From the NCBI RefSeq assembly GCF_023278185.1, contig NZ_CP066356.1, forward strand, positions 5,696,001 to 5,760,000: a stretch of 64,000 nt of DNA, written 5' to 3'. Below, piece by piece: positions 52,403 to 61,573 of this stretch. Both the position numbers and the translations under genes were made by a program. Position 1 is the stretch's first letter; each line of letters starts with the position of its first letter. The DNA is from Bradyrhizobium elkanii USDA 76 (lineage in GTDB: Bacteria > Pseudomonadota > Alphaproteobacteria > Rhizobiales > Xanthobacteraceae). The notes under the pieces were generated by a model. The model saw only the letters and a program-made list of their open reading frames with translations. It had not been told where the DNA came from and did not search any database.

Positions 52403-54097
52403 TCATCCGGCGAAAACGACGACCATGACCGATCCCCAGGTTGTCAGCAGAATATTGGAGATCGGATAGGCGGGCGTGTAGCCAAGCACGACCACGGAGC
52501 TGCCCGAGCGCTCCTGAATGGCAGCCATCGCGGCCGTGACCGTCTGTGCGCCGGTCAACGCACCGAGCAAGAGGATCGGGTTCATGCGCAACACGAAATG
52601 GCCGAAGCAGAAGCCGACGATCTGCGGCAACAGGGTGACGATCATGCCGCCCAGCAGCAGCCCGATGCCCGACTCGCGTATCGCGGCAAGGAAGATCGGC
52701 CCGGCATGAATCCCGGTCAGGCCGACGAACGCAGCCAGTCCGAGCGACGTCATCAGGCTGATGGCGCCGTCGGGGATTCGGCCGAAATACGGCAGACGCG
52801 TGCGGAGATAGCCGACCAGAAGTCCGGCGAGCAGCGTGCCGACGCTGGTGCTCAGCGAGATCGTGACGCCACCAACCGAAAAGCTCACGAGAACGCCAAC
52901 GAGGCCGCCGAGGAAAATCGCAAGCCCCAGCACCACGAAATCGATCGTGGTGCTGGGCGCAACGATGACGCCGATATTCTTGGCCGCATTCTGCACCACG
53001 GCTTCAGGACCCACGATACGCAGCAGATCGCCGCGCTCCAGAACCGTGCCGGCAGCGATCGGAAGCGCTTCACCACCCCGGCTCACGGAGCGCAGATAAA
53101 GGCCGCGCGTCCAGTCTTGTTCCGACGCCTGCTGGAGGCTGCTGCCCGCGAGCTTCGTGTTGATCAAGAACACGTCCGCCGCGACCACGGGGATATCGAG
53201 GAGCTCTCGGTCCTCGACCTCCTCCCCGCGCGGTCCGATCAGCTCGACGATGATCTGGCGCGGCGCCGACAGCGCGACGACATCGCCTGCCGCGAGCACC
53301 GTTGCAGGCTCCGCCTCGAGGATGCGCTCGCCACGGCGGATGCGGTGGATGAACACGCGCTGCCCAGGCACGCGGGCTTCGGTCGCGGCAACCGTCAGCC
53401 CAACGATCGCAGCGTGAGCATCCAGCCGGTAGGCGCGCAGTTCGAACTTGCGCCAGGCCGACGCGAGGCCGGGCTTGGCGCGCGTGATGCCCAGGGCCTG
53501 TTCCAGTTTGAGCGCTTCGGTCTTCAGATCGATCTTCAGCAGCGCCGGAACGACAATCGTGCAGAATGTGATCACGCCGGCATAGCCGAAGATGTAGCAG
53601 ACCGCATCCGCGACCGCGATGTGCGAGACAAACAACGCGCGCTCTGCCTCGGACACAGGCAGGGAATTGACCGCATCGGTCGCCGTACCCATTGCAGCGC
53701 TCTGGCTGAGCGCCCCCGACAGGAGCCCGGCGGCAAAGCCGGGGTCGAGCCGCAGCGCGCGTGCCACGACGATCGCCGCCGCAAGGCCGGTGAGGCTCAC
53801 GACAACGGCTATCAGCATCGGCTTCAGCCCGTCGCGCTTCATCGCCAGCACGAATTGCGGACCGACCGAATAGCCGACCCCGAACAGGAACAGCAGGAAC
53901 AGGAACGATTTGGTCATGCTTGAGACGGGCACATGCGCAAAATCGCCGACCGCGAGCCCCGCGAACAACGCGCCCGTCACCGGGCCAAGACTGAAAGCGC
54001 CGATCCTGAAGCTCCCGATCCAGTAGCCCGCCGCGATCACCAGGAACAGCGCGAGCTCCGGATAACGAACGAGAAATTGCGCCAGCCAGGTCAACAT
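52403..54097 (-). CDS. aspartate:alanine exchanger-type transporter (AAE/AspT family), copy 1
   Basis: A 564-residue inner-membrane antiporter of the AspT family. Two hydrophobic halves (about 1-180 and 375-564) flank two cytoplasmic RCK_C/TrkA-C domains (HAAIVGLTVAATEA; GSSLQQASEQDWTRGLYLRS), the standard layout. The ATG at 54097 (MLTWLAQFLVRYPELALFLV) is chosen; the open frame extends far upstream but that part is in a gene read in another frame. It lies 26 bp after copy 2 in the same operon. Confidence 0.92.
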   Translation of the reverse strand: MLTWLAQFLVRYPELALFLVIAAGYWIGSFRIGAFSLGPVTGALFAGLAVGDFAHVPVSSMTKSFLFLLFLFGVGYSVGPQFVLAMKRDGLKPMLIAVVVSLTGLAAAIVVARALRLDPGFAAGLLSGALSQSAAMGTATDAVNSLPVSEAERALFVSHIAVADAVCYIFGYAGVITFCTIVVPALLKIDLKTEALKLEQALGITRAKPGLASAWRKFELRAYRLDAHAAIVGLTVAATEARVPGQRVFIHRIRRGERILEAEPATVLAAGDVVALSAPRQIIVELIGPRGEEVEDRELLDIPVVAADVFLINTKLAGSSLQQASEQDWTRGLYLRSVSRGGEALPIAAGTVLERGDLLRIVGPEAVVQNAAKNIGVIVAPSTTIDFVVLGLAIFLGGLVGVLVSFSVGGVTISLSTSVGTLLAGLLVGYLRTRLPYFGRIPDGAISLMTSLGLAAFVGLTGIHAGPIFLAAIRESGIGLLLGGMIVTLLPQIVGFCFGHFVLRMNPILLLGALTGAQTVTAAMAAIQERSGSSVVVLGYTPAYPISNILLTTWGSVMVVVFAG

Positions 54098-54123
54098 CGT
54101 CTCAACACGGTCCCGGGCCGCGG

Positions 54124-55815
54124 CTATGTCATCATCATCACCAGCACCATGCCCCAGATCGTCAGCAGCGTGTTTCCGACCGCGTAGGTGACGGTGTAGC
54201 CAAGACCGGGAATCTGGCTCTTCGCGCGGTCGTTGATCATGCCCAGCGAAGCGGTCGTGGTGCGCGCGCCGGAGCAGCATCCGAGCAGGATCGCGTCGTG
54301 GAAGCGGAACACGTATTTGCCGACAAACATCGCCAGGATCAGCGGCACGGTGGTCACGACGACGCCCCAGAGGAACAGGCTGAAGCCGAGCTTTTGCAGG
54401 CCGGCGACAAATCCCGGGCCCGAGGAGATTCCGACCACGGCAATGAAGACGTTCAGGCCGACCGAGTTCATGAACCACACGGTGGGTGACGGGATGCGGC
54501 CGAAGGTCGGATGCACGGATCGAAGCCAGCCGAAGAACAGACCTGAGATCAACGCGCCGCCGGAGGTGGACAGCGTGAGCGGCACACTTCCGATCTTGTA
54601 GACGAAGGCGCCGACAAGGGCGCCGATCGCGATGGCGGCGCCGATGAACGCGACGTCGGCAACGTCGGTCGCGCGATCCGGCCGGCCCAGCAGCCTTGTG
54701 GTGGCGGCGACATCGGACGTGCGGCCGACCAAGGTGAGGATGTCGCCCCGATTGATCTTGGTGTTCGGCAGGATCGGAATCTCGGTCGCGATCGCGCCCC
54801 GGGCGATCCTGCGCAGGAATACGCCGCGCGCGCCCGGTTCCTTCGCCAGCTGCTCCAGCGTCTTGCCGTCGACGTCCTTGCTGGTGACGTAGACATCGAC
54901 GCCTTCGATCGGCACCGCCAGCAGCTCGCGGTCGTCAACCTCCTCGGCCTGCTCGCCGATCAGCTGCACCAGCACATCGCGGCGCCCGGCCACGGCGACG
55001 ACATCGCCGGCATGAATCACGGTGTCGGAGGTCGCCTCCACGATCTTTCCGCCCCGCCGAAGCCGGAGAACGAAGATGCGATGATCGGGAATCAGCGCCT
55101 CGGCCTGCTCGACCGTCTTGCCGACGACCGGCCCCCGCTCGCTGACGCGGTAGGCACGCAGGTCGAACTGGTGCCAGGCCGTGCCCGGGCCGCCCAGCTC
55201 CTTCTTGCCGCCATGCTCCTCCTCGTATTTCTTGCACGCGGCTTCAAGGTCGATGCCGAGCAGCGCGGGCCCCAGCAGCGCCAGCACGATCGCCGACCCA
55301 ACCGTGCCGAAAATATAGGTCACGGCGTAGGCGACCGGCATGGCATCGAGCAGCTTCTTGGCTTCATCTGCGGGCAGACCAAGGCGATTGATGGCGTCGG
55401 TTGCGAGGCCCATCGACGCAGAAATCGTCTGCGAGCCGGCATAGAGCCCGATGGCCGATCCGACGTCGTAACCGGCGAGCTTGGCGCCGAGATACGCAGA
55501 CAGCAGACAGAAGACACAGACCACCGCCGCGAAAACCGCCTGCGGAACGCCGTCCTGCGCGATGCCGCGCACGAATTGCGGTCCGACACCGTAACCGATT
55601 GCGAACAGGAACATCAGGAAGAAGAACGGCTTCAGCGGCCCCGAAATGGTGATTCCGATCTGGCCGATGATGACAGCGGCGACCAGTGTCGCGGTGACCG
55701 CGCCCAGTCCAAGACCCTTGTAGGTGAAGGATCCGAAATAGTAGCCAAGAGCCAGCGAGAGGAAGATCGCAATTTCGGGATAAGTGCGGAGCGTCTGGAA
55801 GAGCCAATCGATCAT
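54124..55815 (-). CDS. aspT: aspartate:alanine exchanger (AspT family), copy 2
   Basis: A 563-residue membrane antiporter with the same layout as copy 1: [20 protein letters not shown] start, two RCK_C domains in the middle, and [20 protein letters not shown] near the end matching copy 1's LGALTGAQTVTAAMAAIQE. AspT imports aspartate for alanine, which with AspD builds proton-motive force. It is divergent from aspD and a FixK/FNR-type box lies 120 bp upstream. Two unequal copies may form a heteromer or differ in substrate. Confidence 0.92.
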   Translation of the reverse strand: MIDWLFQTLRTYPEIAIFLSLALGYYFGSFTYKGLGLGAVTATLVAAVIIGQIGITISGPLKPFFFLMFLFAIGYGVGPQFVRGIAQDGVPQAVFAAVVCVFCLLSAYLGAKLAGYDVGSAIGLYAGSQTISASMGLATDAINRLGLPADEAKKLLDAMPVAYAVTYIFGTVGSAIVLALLGPALLGIDLEAACKKYEEEHGGKKELGGPGTAWHQFDLRAYRVSERGPVVGKTVEQAEALIPDHRIFVLRLRRGGKIVEATSDTVIHAGDVVAVAGRRDVLVQLIGEQAEEVDDRELLAVPIEGVDVYVTSKDVDGKTLEQLAKEPGARGVFLRRIARGAIATEIPILPNTKINRGDILTLVGRTSDVAATTRLLGRPDRATDVADVAFIGAAIAIGALVGAFVYKIGSVPLTLSTSGGALISGLFFGWLRSVHPTFGRIPSPTVWFMNSVGLNVFIAVVGISSGPGFVAGLQKLGFSLFLWGVVVTTVPLILAMFVGKYVFRFHDAILLGCCSGARTTTASLGMINDRAKSQIPGLGYTVTYAVGNTLLTIWGMVLVMMMT

Positions 55816-55934
55816 GATGTCACCCGTTCATGCTGTCCCGGGGCTTCGGCGTGCGCCCGCTTCGATCTCGTCAGGGCCGAAAACGGCGAGCAACCGTATC
55901 GGTCGACATCAGATGGCGGCTGGCGAGCAGGATG

Positions 55935-55948
55935 TTGATCTATGTCAA
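55935..55948. promoter_or_regulatory. FixK/FNR-type box TTGATCTATGTCAA
   Basis: TTGA-N6-TCAA palindrome in the aspT/aspD divergent region, nearer aspT. Matches the FixK/FNR consensus of Alphaproteobacteria, which respond to low oxygen. Confidence 0.75.
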
Positions 55949-56062
55949 CCGCAACTGCGAGAGCCTTGCGATTTCATGATCTTGCCGACACTACGCATGT
56001 GCTGCGCACCTGCATCGTGAGCGGCGATCCGTCGCAGCGATCGCATCGCCAGCGCGCGACCG

Positions 56063-56076
56063 TTGACATAGATCAA
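56063..56076. promoter_or_regulatory. FixK/FNR-type box TTGACATAGATCAA
   Basis: A second TTGA-N6-TCAA box, 98 bp before the aspD start. With the box at 55935 it gives each divergent operon its own site. Confidence 0.75.
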
Positions 56077-56174
56077 GGCTCGTCACCGGTCGCCGATCAT
56101 GCTGCGCGCGATTGCGCAGGCAACAGAGCCTGTCGCCTCCATTCCAACAGCCTGCATCGCCCCGGGAGTGTCAA

Positions 56175-57800
56175 ATGGCCGATCTTCTGACCCTGAAGAA
56201 ATTCGAGGCATTGAGCCCCTTCGAGATCAAGGACGAGTTGATCAACCTCGCCAAGAGCAATTCGAAGCGGAGCCAGATGCCCTTCCTGAACGCCGGGCGG
56301 GGCAATCCGAACTGGGTGGCGACGACGCCGCGCGAAGGCTTCTTCCTGCTGGGACAATTCGCCATCACCGAGAGCAAGCGGGTGATGGAGCACCCGGCGG
56401 GCATCGGCGGCATGCCTCAGGCAAACGGCATCGCCGGGCGGTTCGAGGCCTGGCTCAAACAGCACAAGGACATGCCGGGCGCGAGCTTCCTGACCGAGAT
56501 GCTGCCCTTTGCGGTCAAGAAATTCGGCTTCAATCCGGACGCCTTCGTCCACGAACTGGTGGATTCGATCATCGGCGACAATTACCCGGTGCCGGACCGG
56601 ATGCTGGTGCACAACGAAAAGATCGTGCACGAATACCTGATGTGGGCGGTTTGCGGCGAGCCCCGGCCGGCCGGGAAATTCGACATCTATGCGGTCGAGG
56701 GTGGCACCGCGGCGATGTGCTACCTCTTCAAGTCGTTGAAGGCCAACCGCCTGCTGGTGCCTGGCGATACAATTGCGCTGGCGACGCCGATTTTCACGCC
56801 CTACATCGAGATGACGCACCTGGAAGACTACGACCTGAAGGTCGTTCAGATCAGGGCTCCGCAAGAAAACAAGTTCCAGTTCACCGACGAGGAAATCAAG
56901 AAGCTGGAGGATCCGAAGATCAAGGCCTTCTTCGTGGTCAATCCGTCCAACCCTCCGGGGATGGCGTTGAGCAAGGAGACGGTTGCCAAGCTGGCCAATC
57001 TGGTCAAGACCAAGCGCCCCGACCTGATGATCCTCACCGACGATGTCTATGGCACCTTCGTGCACGGCTTCCGTTCGCTGCTGGGCGAACTGCCGCACAA
57101 CACCATCGGTGTCTACTCCTATTCGAAGTATTTCGGCTGCACGGGATGGCGGCTCGGGGCCATCGCCATCAACGAGGACAATATCTTCGACAAGATGATC
57201 GCCAAGCTACCGGACGACGCCGTGAAGGCACTCGACAAGCGCTACGGGCCGCTCACGCTCGAGCCGCGCAAGCTCAAGCTGATCGACCGCATCGTCGCCG
57301 ACAGCCGCGACGTGGCGCTCAATCACACCGCGGGATTGTCGTTGCCGCAGCAGGTGATGATGAGCCTGTTCTCGCTCGCCGAGATGATGGACGTGAACAA
57401 GGCCTATCAGGCGGCCTGCATGGAGATCGTCAACAAGCGCCTGTGGTCGATGCTCGACGGGCTCGGGTTGGCCGACAAGCTAAGCCCGAATCCGAACTAC
57501 GATGCCTACTACGCCCTGATCGATTTCGAGTTCTGGGCCCGAAAGAACATCGGCGACGCTGCGGTCGAATATCTAAAGAAGAACGTCCATCCGCTGGACC
57601 TCGCGTTCAGGCTGGCCGAAGCCCACGGGATCGTGCTGTTGAACGGCGGCGGATTCGATGCGCCCGAATGGTCGCTTCGCGTGTCGCTCGCGAACCTGCC
57701 TGACGATGTCTATGACGACATCGGGCGCGGCGTTCGGACGATCGCGAGGGGCTATCGCGACGCCTACGAAGCAGCGGAGGGCGGAGCCACGAAGCGCTGA
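56175..57800 (+). CDS. aspD: aspartate 4-decarboxylase (bifunctional, PLP-dependent)
   Basis: A 541-residue PLP enzyme that converts aspartate to alanine and CO2, consuming a proton, with a side aminotransferase activity. FLNAGRGNPNWVATTPREGF, VEGGTAAMCYLFKSLKANRL and DDVYGTFVHGF fit the family; K318 in YSYSKYFGCTGW is the Schiff-base lysine. GGGAG precedes the ATG at 56175. Divergent from two aspT genes; together they form a proton-consuming, energy-generating cycle. A bidirectional terminator follows. Confidence 0.95.
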   Translation: MADLLTLKKFEALSPFEIKDELINLAKSNSKRSQMPFLNAGRGNPNWVATTPREGFFLLGQFAITESKRVMEHPAGIGGMPQANGIAGRFEAWLKQHKDMPGASFLTEMLPFAVKKFGFNPDAFVHELVDSIIGDNYPVPDRMLVHNEKIVHEYLMWAVCGEPRPAGKFDIYAVEGGTAAMCYLFKSLKANRLLVPGDTIALATPIFTPYIEMTHLEDYDLKVVQIRAPQENKFQFTDEEIKKLEDPKIKAFFVVNPSNPPGMALSKETVAKLANLVKTKRPDLMILTDDVYGTFVHGFRSLLGELPHNTIGVYSYSKYFGCTGWRLGAIAINEDNIFDKMIAKLPDDAVKALDKRYGPLTLEPRKLKLIDRIVADSRDVALNHTAGLSLPQQVMMSLFSLAEMMDVNKAYQAACMEIVNKRLWSMLDGLGLADKLSPNPNYDAYYALIDFEFWARKNIGDAAVEYLKKNVHPLDLAFRLAEAHGIVLLNGGGFDAPEWSLRVSLANLPDDVYDDIGRGVRTIARGYRDAYEAAEGGATKR

Positions 57801-57855
57801 CAGCGGTGTTTGCCGCGCATCGAGCGTCCGATCCGGCAGGGCTGAAGCAAAAGAA

Positions 57856-57881
57856 GAGCCCCGGCGATAGTGCCGGGGCTC
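57856..57881. terminator. bidirectional terminator between aspD and omp genes
   Basis: Perfect 10-bp stem GAGCCCCGGC/GCCGGGGCTC with loop GATAGT; T-rich or A-rich flanks on both sides suit both converging genes. Confidence 0.85.
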
Positions 57882-57900
57882 AAATTACATGTCACGAAGA

Positions 57901-58638
57901 TCAGTATCTCGCGACGACCGGCCCGCCGAAGCGATAGTTCAGGCGTATCGTCAGCAGATCCACGTCTTGTCCGATCCGGTTGGCAGCGCCGGCCACGATG
58001 GGATTGACGACCGAAAAAGTGTTGTTCGCATCGCCCATGAAAAGACGGTCATATTCGAGCCCGACGGACCAGTTCGGAGTGAAGCCGTATTCGAAGCCCA
58101 CGCCGACGGTGCCGCCCCAGCGGGTCGACGTCGCCGACGCGACCCCAATTCCGCCGACCGTGGTCCAGATGTCATAGCGATTGCTGGTGACCGCTGCACC
58201 GCCCTTCACGTAGAACAGCGCGGCATCCCAGGCCCAGCCAAGCTGGCCGGTGAAGAGACCCAGGCCGTCGGTCTTCGTTGTCGTCGAGAACCTCGGATCG
58301 ATCAGGCTGAGGCGCGAGCTCTTCAGGTCCGCCCAATCACCCTGTCCTTCCAGGCCGAAGACGAACTGGCCGGCCTGCCAGCGATAACCGAGCTGTCCGC
58401 CGAAAACGCCGCCGGAGCGCGAACTGCACCCGTCGGCCACGACACCTCCGAGGGCGGGGAGGAAATCCCAGCAGGTGCGGCTCTCACCCCAGCCGCCATT
58501 CGCACCGATATAGAAGCCGGTCCAGTTGTAGACCGGCGGAGGGACCGGCACAGGCGCCGCCTTGACAGCCATGTCAGCCGACAACGCCGGCGTGGCCATG
58601 CCGACAATCGCGGCGACAGAAAGCAAAAATCTCTTCAT
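57901..58638 (-). CDS. outer-membrane beta-barrel protein (Omp25/RopB-like)
   Basis: A 245-residue porin-like protein. Signal peptide KRFLLSVAAIVGMATPALSA, then a Pro-rich link (APVPVPPPVYNWTGFYIGAN) that is the hallmark of rhizobial Omp25/RopB proteins. Alternating strands end LTIRLNYRFGGPVVARY, with terminal aromatic residues for BAM insertion. It faces aspD tail to tail. Likely an abundant 8-stranded barrel with structural and stress roles. Confidence 0.92.
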   Translation of the reverse strand: MKRFLLSVAAIVGMATPALSADMAVKAAPVPVPPPVYNWTGFYIGANGGWGESRTCWDFLPALGGVVADGCSSRSGGVFGGQLGYRWQAGQFVFGLEGQGDWADLKSSRLSLIDPRFSTTTKTDGLGLFTGQLGWAWDAALFYVKGGAAVTSNRYDIWTTVGGIGVASATSTRWGGTVGVGFEYGFTPNWSVGLEYDRLFMGDANNTFSVVNPIVAGAANRIGQDVDLLTIRLNYRFGGPVVARY

Positions 58639-58851
58639 GGAATGATCTCCGGGTCTCTTCGCGTTAATCGAGAAAAGCAGTCCTTGCGCTCGCCCAATCG
58701 GGGCAGTGGTCGAAGCCTAGATGTGAGTCACGAAAAGCCACGTGCCAAAATGGCAACACTCAAGGGCAAACGAAACACCGTGCTCGGACTCCGCGTTCAA
58801 CTTCGGTGCAGCACGAAGCTCGTCCTGCCGGAGAGGCGGCGCCGCGCCGGC

Positions 58852-59082
58852 TCACTGCTCGACGAGCCAATCGGCAATGTTCTGCGACGGGATCAATTGC
58901 CTGGGGAGGTGCGGATTGATGGTGCCGGCAAACACGACCAGCCCTTCGTCCAGTTTTGACCGGGCGAATACCTTGGCTTCCGATTCGCTGGCAAATGTCC
59001 TGGTCTCGCGAGGACTGCGCGCCCTTCGAGCCAGCAGACCACGTCGGCGAATTTCATAAGTGACATACCAGATGGCCGACAC
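58852..59082 (-). CDS. small hypothetical protein under a FixK/FNR-type box
   Basis: A 76-residue protein, start GTG at 59082 (TTG at 59097 is possible). IWYVTYEIRRRGLLARRARS, ETRTFASESEAKVFARSK and INPHLPRQLIPSQNIADWL match a Bradyrhizobium-type family I recall. A FixK/FNR-type box lies 61 bp upstream, supporting it. Function unknown. Confidence 0.65.
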   Translation of the reverse strand: MSAIWYVTYEIRRRGLLARRARSPRETRTFASESEAKVFARSKLDEGLVVFAGTINPHLPRQLIPSQNIADWLVEQ

Positions 59083-59142
59083 TGCGACACCGGGCAAGAG
59101 CGAACAGCCCTAGCGACACACCATCTGGCCGGTGGCCGCGCC

Positions 59143-59156
59143 TTGACCTTGGTCAA
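59143..59156. promoter_or_regulatory. FixK/FNR-type box TTGACCTTGGTCAA
   Basis: TTGA-N6-TCAA, a near-perfect palindrome, 61 bp upstream of the small gene 58852-59082. Confidence 0.75.
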
Positions 59157-59331
59157 GGGCGCGGACCGTAAAAATACGGGCGCCGCGGCCCGAGTTGAGG
59201 GAGGAGCGATTCGATCAGAAGCGCGAGTGAACTGCGACGAGCCTGCCGACCGTTGGCATCGCGGGGCTTCACCTCCGACCCGAAAAGGACAATGATGCCG
59301 TCCAATGCCTGCGCGTTCGCAACAACGATGA

Positions 59332-59625
59332 TCAGCGCCAGTTCTTTTGCATCGCATTCATTACGGTGTCTGCCTTGTGCGACTTGCAGTACTTGCCGAT
59401 TACCTTGCCGTTTCGCTCGACGTAGCGAAAATCGACGACGGTCAGATTTTTCGATGCGCTGAAATAGCCCGACATCCAGGAGCTGATCAGCGTTTGTCGT
59501 TCCTGATCCGACTCCAGCAATTGCTTGCAGGTAATGAGGGACAGATCGACGACGACCTGCGCTTTGGCCACGACGCTGGTGGCGAGGAGTGCAACAGTCG
59601 CAATTGCAAGAATCGATGGTTTCAT
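59332..59625 (-). CDS. HdeA/HdeB-like periplasmic protein 1
   Basis: A 97-residue exported protein: signal peptide KPSILAIATVALLATSVVAK, then LSLITCKQLLESDQERQTLI, SSWMSGYFSA and a C-terminal Cys (KYCKSHKAD) for one disulfide. This two-cysteine, 70-80-residue helical design is that of acid-stress chaperones HdeA/HdeB. GGAAGA lies before the ATG at 59625. It lies 23 bp after the second HdeA-like gene; likely co-transcribed. Confidence 0.8.
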   Translation of the reverse strand: MKPSILAIATVALLATSVVAKAQVVVDLSLITCKQLLESDQERQTLISSWMSGYFSASKNLTVVDFRYVERNGKVIGKYCKSHKADTVMNAMQKNWR

Positions 59626-59648
59626 TGTTATCTTCCAACCCTGTTTGA

Positions 59649-59945
59649 TCACTGGCCGGCCGTGGAGCGCTCAAGGCCGGCCATCACGGTCTGAGTGGGA
59701 TTAATCGCGCACCACGCCTTCACGCTTGCGACATTTCGCGCATACGCGTTGAGATCGACGAAGACGTATCCCTTCTTTTGATTGAACCAGCCACTCATCC
59801 AGGCAGAAAACACGGAAGAATCGCCCGGGGACATGGCGAGGTATTGCGAGCAAGTTATCCGCGCCATATCGATGCTGGTCTGAGCTTGCAGCGGGCTCGA
59901 CAACGCCGCACCGGCAAGCGCCAGGCACACAGTGATTTTGTTCAT
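59649..59945 (-). CDS. HdeA/HdeB-like periplasmic protein 2
   Basis: A 98-residue exported protein: signal peptide NKITVCLALAGAALSSPLQA, then IDMARITCSQYLAMSPGDSS, FSAWMSGWFNQKKGY and VKAWCAINPTQTVMAGLER. The ITCxxxL ... WMSG(Y/W)F ... C pattern is shared with copy 1. GGGAGA precedes the ATG. A FixK/FNR-type box lies 132 bp upstream. Probably an acid-activated periplasmic chaperone. Confidence 0.82.
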   Translation of the reverse strand: MNKITVCLALAGAALSSPLQAQTSIDMARITCSQYLAMSPGDSSVFSAWMSGWFNQKKGYVFVDLNAYARNVASVKAWCAINPTQTVMAGLERSTAGQ

Positions 59946-60077
59946 TCGATTTCTCCCAAGCTCCGTGCACAGTGATTTCTATCCAGCGATCTGCGCCCTC
60001 ACTGCCAGACAAGGACCGGAGTCCTTGCTTGCGTCAGCACCTCAAATGAAGGCTGAACCTGAGCCTCGGACCCGGCC

Positions 60078-60091
60078 TTGAGATAGATCAA
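60078..60091. promoter_or_regulatory. FixK/FNR-type box TTGAGATAGATCAA
   Basis: TTGA-N6-TCAA upstream of the HdeA-like pair (about 132 bp before the start at 59945). Confidence 0.7.
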
Positions 60092-60188
60092 TCCATCCCT
60101 CAGTGCCGCCCCCCGGACGCTGGTCGTCGCGCGGCGGAGGCACCTTCCACGTGCGGCCCATCTGAGGCAGGGCGAATCGAGCCCGAGT

Positions 60189-60623
60189 TCACCGCAGCGA
60201 AATCGTGAGGCCGCCCAGATTGGCGGCGAATTCCAATCCTGCTTTCGGTCCCTTGAGCATGAGCACAACGCCCTGTTCATTTCGCAGGCTCACCCCGCCG
60301 ACGCCACCGGCCCATGCGCCGCCTGCTCCGACCAGCGTGTAGCTGCCGGCGAAATCGTTGACGTCCCTGATGCCTGAGGCGGTGCCTTCCAGCCAGGTCA
60401 CCGACGCACCGGCCGTCACGCCGAGGCTGAAGCCGGACGCGATGAACCGATAGTGCCGCCCACGGTAGGTCAACGTGCCGTTGCCGCCGCCGCCACCCAC
60501 GACGAGCGCCGCCTTTACGAACTTGACCTGGACGTGGCCGACGGCCTGCGCGAAGCATGGCGCGACCAATAGGACCATCGCCGCAAGCGCCAGTATGACG
60601 GAACGGATCACGGATCGCGTCAC
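60189..60623 (-). CDS. exported glycine-rich protein (DUF1134/EipA-like?)
   Basis: A 144-residue exported protein: signal peptide SVIRSVILALAAMVLLVAPCFA, then a Gly-rich beta protein (GTLTYRGRHYRFIASGFSLG, VTAGASVTWLEGTASGIRDV, DFAGSYTLVG, NEQGVVLMLKG). The strand pattern resembles envelope-integrity proteins of the DUF1134 type, but length is shorter and I am not sure. It may belong to the same envelope unit as its neighbours. Confidence 0.55.
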   Translation of the reverse strand: MTRSVIRSVILALAAMVLLVAPCFAQAVGHVQVKFVKAALVVGGGGGNGTLTYRGRHYRFIASGFSLGVTAGASVTWLEGTASGIRDVNDFAGSYTLVGAGGAWAGGVGGVSLRNEQGVVLMLKGPKAGLEFAANLGGLTISLR

Positions 60624-60640
60624 TGCGGTCCCCTCCTCGC

Positions 60641-61573
60641 TCAGGGATTTGCCGGGTCCACTTTCTTCCAGGTCTGATCCGGATCGAAAACGACCATGCG
60701 CTTGGCGAGGAAATCGGTGCGTGAGCCGAGATCCTTCTGATAGACCGTGCCTGCGTGGTTGACCAGGAAGGTCATGACGCCGGAATTGCCGTATTCGGCG
60801 GGATAGGCGACCAGCGCGAATCCACCGATCATCTTGCCCCTCACGACATAGTTCAGCGCGCCGCCAGGAGCGTCGGAGCCCTGTGCCTTCAGGATCCGAT
60901 AGTAGTAGCCGTGGTACGGCATGCTCTGCTCGCCGACCTTGTAGCCTTCCGCGGCGGCCTGGGCCGCCAGCTCGCCGAGCGGGCTCGGATCCTTGTCGTC
61001 GCGCCAGAACAACCCGTCCGTCTTGCCCGGCCTGCTGACGATGCGCTGCGCATAGGCGCCCACACCCTCGCCGCGATCCTTCTCTGCGTATTCGTTCTGT
61101 GCGTCGACATAGGCAAGACAGGTCTGGATCGCGGCCAGCTCGTTGCGGCCGATCCTGCGGTAGAGGATTTCGCGACGTCCCGCGGCGGCGTCGAAACTCC
61201 AGCCGTCATTGTTGTTGACGAGCGGGATCGGGAGCGGGAAATCGTCCCTCCCCAAAATCAAGGTGGCTCTCTTGTTGCCGTCAGCCTTGATCGAATGCTT
61301 GGCGTCGTAGGCGGAAAGAAAGCTCTCTCGCGCATTGGCGTCGGCGACATCGTCGCCCGACTCGATGATATCGGCGGCATCGCGGCCCAGCACCTTCAGC
61401 ATCGCCCGACTGGTGCCGGCCTTGACCGCGGTTGCCAAGGCGGACGCCGCGTCTTCCGGATTGGGGAAGCCTTGCTGCGCGCGCGCAGGAGACAGCAGCA
61501 AGGCGAGTGCTGTTGCTGCGACCACGCCGATCGAGGCAATACGATCCAGTCGCGAGTCCGAGGAGCGTGTCAT
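60641..61573 (-). CDS. DUF2950 exported protein
   Basis: A 310-residue exported protein of the DUF2950 family: GFPNPEDAASALATAVKAGT, LPIPLVNNNDGWSFDAAAGR, PYHGYYYRILKAQG and TFLVNHAGTVYQKDLG are characteristic. Its ATG overlaps the DUF3300 stop by 4 bp; the two families are often neighbours. Role unknown; a periplasmic or outer-envelope partner of the DUF3300 protein is likely. Confidence 0.85.
   Translation of the reverse strand: MTRSSDSRLDRIASIGVVAATALALLLSPARAQQGFPNPEDAASALATAVKAGTSRAMLKVLGRDAADIIESGDDVADANARESFLSAYDAKHSIKADGNKRATLILGRDDFPLPIPLVNNNDGWSFDAAAGRREILYRRIGRNELAAIQTCLAYVDAQNEYAEKDRGEGVGAYAQRIVSRPGKTDGLFWRDDKDPSPLGELAAQAAAEGYKVGEQSMPYHGYYYRILKAQGSDAPGGALNYVVRGKMIGGFALVAYPAEYGNSGVMTFLVNHAGTVYQKDLGSRTDFLAKRMVVFDPDQTWKKVDPANP

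Noticed and set aside
54098..54478. N-terminal extension of the AspT copy 1 frame
   Set aside because: The extra residues are Arg/Gly/His-rich and lie inside the copy 2 gene in another frame; the membrane protein starts naturally at 54097.
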